Assembly (NCBI RefSeq): GCF_000473045.1
Contig: NZ_AXAY01000030.1
Coordinates: 49,941-113,940 of the forward strand
Source: Bradyrhizobium sp. WSM3983
Lineage (GTDB): Bacteria; Pseudomonadota; Alphaproteobacteria; Rhizobiales; Xanthobacteraceae
DNA length: 64,000 bases
Direction of reading: 5' to 3'
Shown: piece by piece, positions 47,748 to 55,286 of the stretch
How the letters are laid out: each line of letters begins with the position of its first letter
Numbering within the stretch: the first letter of the stretch is position 1
Made by a program: the position numbers and the translations under genes
The notes under the pieces: model-generated
Databases searched by the model: none
The model's input: only the letters and a program-made list of their open reading frames with translations
Told to the model about the DNA's origin: nothing

Positions 47748-48518
47748 ATGACAAACGTCGTTAATCCGTTGCAAGTCTCACGCTTCCTTCAAATACATGA
47801 TGACGCCGCCGCACAGAAAGGCATCAAGCTTTCGATAGGATTCGATTTTCATAAATACGTCTCTATCGCACGGATCACTCCAACAAAGGGGCCAACATAT
47901 CCAATTTTCCGGCCAGATCGCTCGCCGATTAAATCAGGCGACGGATATTGGATCATAGGCGTCGACAAGAACAAAGATGTCGCGCTTTTAGAGGCTGCTC
48001 GGCTGTTTGACCTTTCGCATAGCAACTTTGCAGCACATCTTCAGTCCTTGAAGGCGTTTTACGCTGACCCGACCGTACACGCACATCCTCAGGACCGTTG
48101 TACGTGTAGAGCACCAACCGCGAAGAAGATGACAGGAAAAGTAGCCTACCACGGGGACCGTTGGGTGCGCAGAGACTTTAGGGGACAGGGAGTGCCCAAG
48201 ATCATGGCAGGAATATCGCGCGGCGTGTCTCTAGCCATGTGGGCTCCTGACTTCTTATGTGGGCTTGCAGCGCGCCGATTATTGGAAAAAGGAAGCGTAT
48301 ACGGATATGCGCACTATGAAGCCGAGGGGTCGATACTGCAACTGATAGAAGAGAATATTGTGGACGACGATTGGCTTGTCTGGCTCACCGGCGAGGAGTT
48401 GAGAGGCCTTGTTGATCGTCGTGATATAGGCGCGCCGATTGTGGTCCCGTCATTTTCGGCGGCATCGGGCGGTAGTGGTGAGCCTGATGGTGCCCTGTCC
48501 CATGAATTCGGGGCATAA
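47748..48518 (+). CDS. GNAT-like protein of unknown substrate
   Basis: 256 residues. I do not recognise a named family. The middle part GDRWVRRDFRGQGVPKIMAG has the R-x-x-G-x-G-like acetyl-CoA pyrophosphate loop of GNAT acyltransferases, followed by a long helix region (SLAMWAPDFLCGLAARRLLE) as expected. The N-terminal LQVSRFLQIHDDAAAQKGIK and DGYWIIGVDKNKDVALLEAA are unusual. ATG 47748 has AAGG 9 nt upstream. Its leader and N-terminus occur as decayed copies at 43622 and 39040. It shares the operator-like motif with phosphonate-type genes. Pantaphos and other phosphonate clusters often carry an N-acetyltransferase for self-protection, so a tailoring or resistance role is possible, but this is inference. 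Confidence 0.6.
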   Translation: MTNVVNPLQVSRFLQIHDDAAAQKGIKLSIGFDFHKYVSIARITPTKGPTYPIFRPDRSPIKSGDGYWIIGVDKNKDVALLEAARLFDLSHSNFAAHLQSLKAFYADPTVHAHPQDRCTCRAPTAKKMTGKVAYHGDRWVRRDFRGQGVPKIMAGISRGVSLAMWAPDFLCGLAARRLLEKGSVYGYAHYEAEGSILQLIEENIVDDDWLVWLTGEELRGLVDRRDIGAPIVVPSFSAASGGSGEPDGALSHEFGA

Positions 48519-48659
48519 TTACTACCTCGGTTTTGGGGATACTGATCGAAGGACATACCCGATGCGATCCGGACAGCCGAAGGCGTTGCTCACATTGTCG
48601 AGCGGCGAACGCGCATTGTCAGCCCCCATACGATCGGTAATGAGGCAAATGCTTCATCG

Positions 48660-49440
48660 CCGATCGGATCGAGGGACTCGATGACGAGATGCCGCACCGG
48701 CAGTCCCGCACCGTCGAGGGCGAGGCGTGGCCGAGCTGATCACCAAGAAACTCGCTCGCAAGCCCAAAGCCGCAACCACTGGAGCGTACGCGCCATCGCC
48801 AAAGAGACCGGGGTTACCAACTGCACCGTCCATCCCTTGTTCCAGCTCTTCGGTCTGCAACCTCACCGTTCCGGAGCTTCAACTTTTCGACCGATCCGTT
48901 CTTTGTCGAGAAAGCTGCGCGACGTGGTCGGGCTTTATCTCAATCCGCCCGACAGGCTGTAGTGCTTTGCGTCGATAAGAACAGCCAGATCGAGGTGCTC
49001 TTACGCATTTAAACTCTGCTTCCTACGGGGGGCGGCTGTCACGTGCGACTATCAGCGTCCTGGTAGCACTCCCCTGTTCGCCGCCCTCAACCTGCTCGAC
49101 AGAGCGGTCATCGCCCAATGCAAGCCCCGCCATCGTCACCAGGAGTTCCTCGCCTTCCCGCGCCACATCGAGTGGTGCCGGTCCAGCTGGACATCCATCT
49201 GGTCGTCGACAACTACGCCACCTGCAAGCACCCCAAGGTCCAAGCATGCCTCGCCCGCGGTCGGCGTCGGCACATTCACTACCGCCACTTATCCCTCCCG
49301 GCTCAACTAGGCCGAACGCTCTTCGCCCTCATCGCCCAACGCGCCATCCGTCGTGGCTCCTTCGACTGCCCCGCCGACCTCGTCAAAAAAATCGACCAAT
49401 TCATCACAGCCCTTCATCTGGGCCGCTACTGCTGACTAAA
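48660..49440 (+). pseudogene. IS630-family transposase, decayed, nearly full length
   Basis: In order and in several frames: HRSGASTFRPIRSLS, KLRDVVGLYLNPPDRL, VLCVDKNSQIEVLLRI (first Asp), then CKPRHRHQEFLAFPRHIEW, DIHLVVDNYATCKHPKVQAC (second Asp), and RRGSFDCPADLVKKIDQFI near the end. The HFTPTSxSWLNxVE block has drifted. Dead. Confidence 0.78.
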
Positions 49441-49589
49441 TTCTCCAGTAACTCACGCGACTTTGTTAGCGAGTTTCCGGGACAGAACACTAGCGCGCTG
49501 TTGAAAAACGCGCTCGCCGCGTACCGGCGACGGTGATTCGTTGGCTCCGACCAGATTCGGAGATAGTGCGTGCGCGGCGGCGACAATCG

Positions 49590-50130
49590 AACGGGGGATC
49601 TGCCAGTTGCGTTGATCTGGAGACGCAAGTGCGGGCGATCAATCGAGCGATCCGGACGATTGTTAAAGAGGCGCTTTCGACGCTGGAGCGCGAGTTCGCC
49701 ACGCGGTCTTCGCCAGTTGGGCGGCCGTCGATCCCCCCGTTGAAGCTGCTGCGGGCGATGCTATTGCAGGCGCGTTATTCTCGACTGGAATACGGCCTGC
49801 TGTTCCCCTGGTTCGTTGGAATTGGCGTATGATGACGCAACCTGGCACCATCCTGCGTTCTCGAAGAACCGTGATCGGTTGCTGGAAGGTGACGTCGCGG
49901 CCAAGTTCGGAGGGGCGGTGCCGGCCCAGCCCCAGGGTGAGAAGCTGCAGTCGAGCGATCACTTCTTGGTCGACGGCACGCTCATCGAGGTCTGCCTTGA
50001 TGAGGAGCGTCAATCCCAAGGATAGCTCGGGCGAGCCGCCAGCGCAAGGCGGCGGGAGCAATACCGAAGCGGGTTGCGCTCGATGAACGTGACGCCGCGT
50101 GTTGCGCTGACATCAAGCATACAGAAGCGT
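49590..50130 (+). pseudogene. IS5-family transposase, N-terminal remnant
   Basis: VDLETQVRAINRAIRTIVKE, VGRPSIPPLKLLRAMLLQAR, LLFPWFVGIGV, then shifted AYDDATWHHPAFSKNRDRLL with EGDVAAKFGGAV and SSDHFLVDGTLIE, and GEPPAQGGG. This is a DUF772/DDE IS5 enzyme; a short internal deletion (about 8 residues before LLF) and shifts make it dead. Confidence 0.8.
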
Positions 50131-50516
50131 CACCGGATGATCGGCGCGGCGCGATCTTCGATGAAGCGGAATCTGGCGTCCGTACTCCGACAAAACGCGC
50201 CGTCGACTTCCAAAGAACCAGCCGGATCGGAGTCGGGCGATCGCGGACTGTCGGCGTGGCAATCCGTCATTCAATGATGAGTAGGAGGATATCCGATACG
50301 TGGGGTCCAGCAGTCCGGATCCGGTCAAGGTGTTATTTCGATCCTAGATGGATTGGAAGTGTGTCCGGACCCTACCGGTCGAGCCGCCGGAGAATGTTGG
50401 CTAAAAGCACTGCGGCGAAGTGAATCGGTGAGCTGCAAGAGCGAGAGGATCGAGGCAAAATGTGCTCTGGTCGGGCTAACGACGTCGCCCGATCTCAGCC
50501 TCCCGAATGAGTAGAG
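50131..50516. other. Gene-free stretch
   Basis: No gene recognised. It may include leader sequence of IS66-I, but no terminal repeat could be placed confidently. Confidence 0.35.
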
Positions 50517-51790
50517 ATGTTGAAAGCCATGGCGCTTGCCATGGCCGGGAAGTCGGTTCGCGCCGATGCCGCTGCGCGCATCGAGCGGCTGACGCAGAGC
50601 CTGCAGGCCTTCGACCGCGCCCGGTTCGGCCGACGATCGGAAAAGCTTGGCTCTGCGAATGACAACGATGAACAGCAGGCTTTTGTCTTCGACGAGATCG
50701 AGACCCGCATCGCTGCGATCACGGCCTAGGTCAGCAAGGGCGGTCAGCAAGCGCAAGGCAAGCGAGCACCGCGTCGGCGCAAGAGCTTTGCGCCCATCTG
50801 GCACGGATCGAAGCCGTCATTGAACCGGAAGAACTGGCTGAGCATGCCGGTAAGCAGAAGGTGCTGATCGGCAAGGATGTGTCGAAGCGTCTGGATGGGT
50901 GCCGGCCAAGTTCCGTGTGATCGTCACGCGCCGTTCCAAGTATGCCTTTAAGAACGAGGACGGCGTGGTCCAGGCGCCGGCCCCGGCCCATATCATCGAG
51001 GGTGGCATTCCAACGGAAGGACTTCTGCTCAGATCATCGTCTCCACGTATGCCGATGGCCAACCAGCCTACCGGCAGGAGGCCATCTACGCTCGCGACAA
51101 GGTCGAACTCGACCGCAAGCTGGTGGCGCCATGGATGGGCAAGCTCGGCTTCGAGCTGAAGATCGTGGCCGACTACATCTTCAGCGAGGTCAAGAAGGCC
51201 GAACGGAGTTTTGCCGGCGAAACCAACTTGCCGACGCTCGCTCCCGGCCCCGGATCGACGAAGACGGCCTATTTATGGGCTTATGCCAGAGATGACCGGA
51301 CCTTTGGCCGTAACGGTGTTCCCCGATCGTGGCTTATCGCTTCGAAGACAGCCGCTCCGGCGAATGCGCGGTCCGGTATCTGAACGGTTATCGCGGTACC
51401 TGCAGGTGGATGTTATGCTGCCTATAAAAAGTTGTGCGCGACCCGATCGCGGAATGATGCCAGCACGTTGGCTGGGCTGCTGGTCACACAGCAGACGCAA
51501 GTTCTATGAGCTGCATGTTGCAGGAAGCTCCAAACTGGCAGCCGGGACGGTCGAGCGGATGGCAAAGCTTTGGCCGGTCGAGAAAACCGTGCGTACCCAA
51601 GGCCCCGACGCACCCGTTGCCGCGCGTCAGCCAGCCTCCGCAGCGGTCGTCGCAGATCGCTTCGATTTCTGGCAGCAGACTTTGCGGCGATTACCCGGAA
51701 ATGTGGCCGAGACGATTCGCTATGCCGTCTCACGCCGAGTCATCTTCGAACGCTTCCTCACCGACGGCCGCAGCATCAGCCCTTGAACTG
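50517..51790 (+). pseudogene. tnpC: IS66 TnpC remnant (element I)
   Basis: AARIERLTQSLQAFDRARFG with RRSEKLGSAND, then a stop, then in other frames STYADGQPAYRQEAIYARDK, VAPWMGKLGFELKIVADYIF, SEVKKAERSFAGETNLPTL, YRFEDSRSGECAVRYLNGYR, GCWSHSRRKFYELHVAGSSK and RYAVSRRVIFERFLTDGRSI. The order is that of IS66 TnpC of a distinct (ISRm14-like) subgroup. No tnpA or tnpB accompanies it. Confidence 0.8.
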
Positions 51791-51991
51791 CCAGTGCGAG
51801 CATTCGCTCCGGAAGACATGCCGATCGCGATGCCGTAACATCGGTCTGAGGCGCTTGTCTCCCGCTTGGCCTTAAACCCACTTCTTCCCGGGAAGACATG
51901 CGGCTTGCAGCCAAAGCGAGTGACGTGCTCCTTACAGCTGTTCAGGACCATGAGTGGACGGTCGCATTGCATCTGCCGCGTCCTTCCGGAA

Positions 51992-53176
51992 TTACCGTCG
52001 CGCCAGCTCGGCAGCAACTAGGCTTCTGATGTCGTCATCAGAGATGTGTTTCTTTCGGTCTGCCAAAGCCTTAAATTGTAGAAATGCATATTCTAAGGCG
52101 GGCTCTGAGTGCGGGTAGCCAAGCTCCTCCACCTTTCGCGCGAATGCACGGCGGCCGGAATGCTTTCCCATTACGAAAGACGTGCGTTCCGCGCCAACAC
52201 TCTCCGGATTCATAATTTCATATGTCTGCGCATTCTTCAACATACCGTCTTGATGGATCCCGGCTTCATGCGCGAACGCATTCCGGCCGACGATCGCTTT
52301 ATTGTACTGTACGGGAAATGAAGTTGCCTCACTTACGAGCTTAGAGGCGCGAGCGAGCATCTGAGTCTCAATGTTGGTCCGATAGGGAAGCACATCGTTG
52401 CGAACGTTAATGGCCATGACGACTTCTTCCAGCGACGCGTTGCCTGCGCGTTCTCCAATTCCATTTATCGTGCACTCAACCTGTCTAGCGCCAGCGCAGA
52501 TCCCAGCGAGCGAGTTCGAAACAGCCATCCCAAGATCGTTGTGACAATGTACCGAAAACGTCGCCTTGTCAGAGTTGGGCACGCGTTCCCGCGCCATCCT
52601 GACCATTGCGGCGTATTCTTCCGGCATGCAATAACCGACAGTATCCGCTAAGTTGATCGTGCTGGCTCCGGCTTTGATCGCTGCCTCAATGCAACGGCAT
52701 AGGAACTCGTAGTCGCTTCGCGTGGCGTCTTCGCTGCACCACTCTACATCGTCAATATGAGTTCTGGCCCTTGTTACTTGGGCGATTACCAATTCGTAAA
52801 CCTGTTCCTCTTCCATCTGAAGCTTCCATTTCATATGGATTGGCGAAGTGGAAATGAACGTACTAATACGACCGCGCCTTGCGGGCCTGACCGCCTCCGC
52901 GCAACGGTCAATGTCATTGTGCGTGGCACGCGAAAGTCCACATACCGCGGCATTCTTTGTTTGTTTGGCGATCGCGTGTACTGCTGCATAGTCTCCTTCC
53001 GACGCGGCTGGATACCCGCCCTCGATGACGTCAACCCTCATTTCGTCGAGCATTTCTGCTATCTGAAGCTTTTCTTCAAGATTCATTGTCGCGCCTGGCG
53101 CCTGCTCACCGTCACGCAAGGTTGTATCGAGGACAATGATTTGCTCCTTCTCAGGAGTCGAAGTTATTGACGTCAT
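51992..53176 (-). CDS. LeuA-family synthase, candidate 2-phosphonomethylmalate synthase
   Basis: 394 residues from ATG 53176 with AGAGGGA upstream. HMGL/LeuA TIM barrel: VLDTTLRDGEQAPGATMN at residue 15 (metal Asp and catalytic Arg), INLADTVGYCMPEEYAAM near 170, FSVHCHNDLGMAVSNSLAG near 205 (HxH metal ligands), GIGERAGNASLEEVVMAINV near 240. Then the linker part FAHEAGIHQDGMLKNAQTYE and MGKHSGRRAF. It stops where LeuA would enter its C-terminal LeuA_dimer regulatory domain (about 115 residues), so feedback inhibition by leucine is unlikely. It condenses acetyl-CoA with a 2-oxo acid. FrbC/HvrC-type phosphonomethylmalate synthases belong to this superfamily. With the PEP-mutase-like gene upstream on the same strand, phosphonopyruvate is the candidate acceptor; homocitrate or (R)-citramalate synthesis are alternatives. 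Confidence 0.87.
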   Translation of the reverse strand: MTSITSTPEKEQIIVLDTTLRDGEQAPGATMNLEEKLQIAEMLDEMRVDVIEGGYPAASEGDYAAVHAIAKQTKNAAVCGLSRATHNDIDRCAEAVRPARRGRISTFISTSPIHMKWKLQMEEEQVYELVIAQVTRARTHIDDVEWCSEDATRSDYEFLCRCIEAAIKAGASTINLADTVGYCMPEEYAAMVRMARERVPNSDKATFSVHCHNDLGMAVSNSLAGICAGARQVECTINGIGERAGNASLEEVVMAINVRNDVLPYRTNIETQMLARASKLVSEATSFPVQYNKAIVGRNAFAHEAGIHQDGMLKNAQTYEIMNPESVGAERTSFVMGKHSGRRAFARKVEELGYPHSEPALEYAFLQFKALADRKKHISDDDIRSLVAAELARR

Positions 53177-53421
53177 AGAGTCGTCCCTCTACTTCGCTTG
53201 CCTTTGTTCAAAAGCAATTTCTACGCTCGAGTCAGATCACAAGGGAATGCTATCTCGTGCCACATGTCCAAAAAGGATCCATCGAGCGGGCTCCTCCGCA
53301 ACCGCCAACGGAGCGTTCTCTGTTCGTAATGGTTGGCTTCAGAGAGCGACCCACAGCCTCCACCTCTGCTCGTTCGCGTACACGGCGTCCTCATCGTTGG
53401 CTCCCGGTAGTTCGTCGCGGA

Positions 53422-53760
53422 TTACGAATGTGTTTTACCGCAACACCTGCCCCAGCGGGCGCCCGCTTCTCCTTCTCCAAGCGATGCTAAAGCACCGGAC
53501 CTGTCGCGCATACTATCAACTTTGATAGTACTTCCTGGATCGCGAGTGGAAACTGATCCGCGATCAAGCGCAACAACTGCACCGATTACGTCCTCTTTGG
53601 CTACTTTCATTGATGAGGGTGACAGCCCTGTGTGAGGTGCGCCATTTCCGAACACGATCACCCTTGATTGCAGTGCTCGGATATGTTGGCAGCCGATGTA
53701 GGCAACCAGTTCGCTGGGGGCTTGATTGATAATGAGATCTTGCTGCGTGAATGAGAAGTC
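53422..53760 (-). other. Unidentified open frame overlapping the PEP-mutase gene end
   Basis: An open frame of about 113 codons begins inside the last codons of the PEP-mutase-like gene and ends at 53422. Its text (QQDLIINQAPSELVAYIGCQ, VFGNGAPHTGLSPSSMKVAK, EDVIGAVVALDRGSVSTRD) looks like genuine protein rather than a shadow frame. The only usual start is GTG 53661, with no good ribosome site. It may be the remnant of a gene lost between the two biosynthetic genes. Family not recognised. Operator-like site 5 lies inside it. Confidence 0.4.
53512..53529. promoter_or_regulatory. Operator-like palindrome, site 5
   Basis: ACTATC-AACTTT-GATAGT within TACTATCAACTTTGATAGTA, which is symmetric in 9 of 10 base pairs. 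It lies 335 bp upstream of the LeuA-like start. It is the most divergent member of the family in the half-site (C to T) but keeps the 6-6-6 spacing. Confidence 0.5.
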
Positions 53761-54685
53761 ATCGCTCTAGGCCAGCAAGAGGAAGATTACACGCTTCCGC
53801 ACGGGCAAGTTCGTCATACATCAACAATTCAAAAAGCTCGTCGAACACTGCAATATTGGAGTTTGTGCCCTCAGTGATGACGCGACCGCAGAACTGCTGC
53901 ATGGCCGCCATTGCGGCTAGCATGGAGTGGTTGGCCCAGATCACTGCGGAGATGCGGGCATTTCGATACGTAGAGAGCGGCGTTCGACAGTACTTTGTTG
54001 GAACTATTATGACCGGCGACCTGTTCTGCCAAGCGCTTGAAAACGAAAGGATCTCTTCCGCAGTGCTCTTTAGCGAGCGAATGAAGATCGCATCGGCTCC
54101 CGCCTCTGCGTAGGCGTGAGCGCGCAAAACTGCTTCATCGACTCCATGCCCGGTAGTCAAAGCCTCGACCCGGGCCACGAGGACCAAGTCGTCCGCGACC
54201 GTGTCCTTCACGGCACGTAAGCGGCCGGAGAATTCATCGATATCGGCGAGGCGGTGCCGCTCGCCAACAAACGAGTTCATCGTCGGAAAGTAGCTGTCCT
54301 CTAGCGCAACTCCCGCAGCGCCACGTTGACAGAGTTTGCGAGCGCGGAAGCGTGCATTGTCGAAATTGCAGAATCCGCCATCTCCATCAACCAGGACAGG
54401 CAGTTCGGTCGACCCAACTATTCGCTCGACTATACCGACTAGTCGACTCCATGACGCTTCATTGGCATCCCCGTATCCGAGAGAGCACGCAATTGACAGG
54501 CGCGACGCCCAGAGGCCTTTGAAGCCCGCGCGCTCGGCGATGGCGGCGGAGAGGCCGTCATGCGCTTCCATGAGGAACGAGAGTTCGCTGTTGGAGCAAA
54601 CCTGCTTCCGCAGCAGGTTAGCAAGCGAAGAATCAGCGGATTGATCAGCACTCTTGACGAGGACAGATTGCGATTGGTCGTGCAT
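53759..54685 (-). CDS. pepM: PEP mutase-like (ICL/PEPM superfamily), altered catalytic loop
   Basis: 308 residues from ATG 54685 (MHDQSQSVLVKSADQSADSS), with AAGGA 6 nt upstream; the frame is open to a TTG at 54814 that would run through the operator. Landmarks of phosphoenolpyruvate phosphomutase are in order: SFLMEAHDGLSAAIAERAGF, ACSLGYGDANEASW, LVDGDGGFCNF (metal Asp residues), GVALEDSYFPTMNSF, LVARVEALTTGHG (phosphonate-binding Arg), VIIVPTKYCRTP and VIWANHSMLAAM. PEP mutase turns PEP into phosphonopyruvate, the entry to nearly all phosphonate natural products. However the hallmark EDK-x5-NS motif reads EDSYFPTMNS, so both loop lysines are replaced (by Ser and Thr). Activity is doubtful or altered; phosphonopyruvate hydrolase or another C-C lyase of the superfamily are alternatives. 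Site 6 is just upstream. Confidence 0.8.
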   Translation of the reverse strand: MHDQSQSVLVKSADQSADSSLANLLRKQVCSNSELSFLMEAHDGLSAAIAERAGFKGLWASRLSIACSLGYGDANEASWSRLVGIVERIVGSTELPVLVDGDGGFCNFDNARFRARKLCQRGAAGVALEDSYFPTMNSFVGERHRLADIDEFSGRLRAVKDTVADDLVLVARVEALTTGHGVDEAVLRAHAYAEAGADAIFIRSLKSTAEEILSFSSAWQNRSPVIIVPTKYCRTPLSTYRNARISAVIWANHSMLAAMAAMQQFCGRVITEGTNSNIAVFDELFELLMYDELARAEACNLPLAGLER

Positions 54686-54757
54686 CCGAAATCCTTGCGC
54701 GTGTGACCGGCGAACGTTCATCAGTCGATAGGTGACATGTTCCTGTGGTCTAGATCG

Positions 54758-54775
54758 ACTACTACCATTGGTAGT
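54758..54775. promoter_or_regulatory. Operator-like palindrome, site 6
   Basis: ACTACT-ACCATT-GGTAGT (6-6-6); the same bases also give a perfect 6-3-6 ACTACC-ATT-GGTAGT at 54761-54775. The site lies 73 nt upstream of ATG 54685. On the coding strand it is followed by GATCTAGA and TGTCACCTATCG, as at site 2. Confidence 0.6.
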
Positions 54776-54829
54776 TGATGCGGGTTTTACGGGCAGACAA
54801 GCGCCGGCCCTCAAGCAGCGGTCGTGGAG

Positions 54830-55030
54830 TGCGGTGATGGATCCGTCGGGGTGCAGTGAGTTGAGCTAGTACCCGGTATCAGAACTGAGTGATACGTCGG
54901 TCTTTGAAGCGGCGTTGGCGGACCTTTTTCTTGGTCCGGTCGAACGCATAGCACAATGGCCTTCTCGGGCGGGGCGACATAGAGGCCGACAACGTCGGCG
55001 GCTTTGACCGTACGCATCCGGCGTAGGCCG
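54830..55030 (-). pseudogene. IS630-family fragment
   Basis: MRTVKAADVVGLYVAPPEKA with IVLCV corresponds to the RDVVGLYLxPPxxAxVLCVDE block of IS630 enzymes. The rest is unreadable. It lies between the PEP-mutase promoter and IS66-J. Confidence 0.65.
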
Positions 55031-55034
55031 CAGG

Positions 55035-55286
55035 CTATTCGGGCGTCCAGCGCTTGAGCAGCTCTGGATTTTCTTTGTAAATTTGGATGAGCTCGATGAG
55101 GCGTTCGATGCCGAAGTCGGTGAACGCCTGGACGCCATCTTCGCCAACGCCAAACACCCATATGGCTCCGTCCTCGATCTCCATTTCATTGGCGACGTCT
55201 CGTAGCCAATCTTCGTCTTCGCCGAGGTCTCTCGCGACCTGGGTGATGGTGGTGACGTGATGGACCTTGTTGACGTGGGTGGTCAT
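55035..55286 (-). CDS. IS66 passenger ORF, 83 residues, unknown function
   Basis: From ATG 55286, overlapping the tnpC stop by 4 nt (ATGA), so translation is coupled. MTTHVNKVHHVTTITQVARD then LGEDEDWLRDVANEMEIEDG and AIWVFGVGEDGVQAFTDFGI, with an acidic, helical C-terminus (ERLIELIQIYKENPELLKRW). No known domain recognised. The regular composition, the coupling and the lack of stops support a real gene. It could modulate transposition or be a captured cellular gene. Confidence 0.65.
   Translation of the reverse strand: MTTHVNKVHHVTTITQVARDLGEDEDWLRDVANEMEIEDGAIWVFGVGEDGVQAFTDFGIERLIELIQIYKENPELLKRWTPE

Noticed and set aside
51992..53176. Homocitrate synthase NifV
   Set aside because: Considered because the organism looks rhizobial, but the wording (LRDGEQAPGATMN, GERAGNASLEEVVMAI) is LeuA-like and no nif gene is near.
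53759..54685. Isocitrate or methylisocitrate lyase
   Set aside because: The KKCGH motif is absent, while SFLMEAH-GLSA, NEASW, VPTKY and WANH fit the PEP-mutase branch better.
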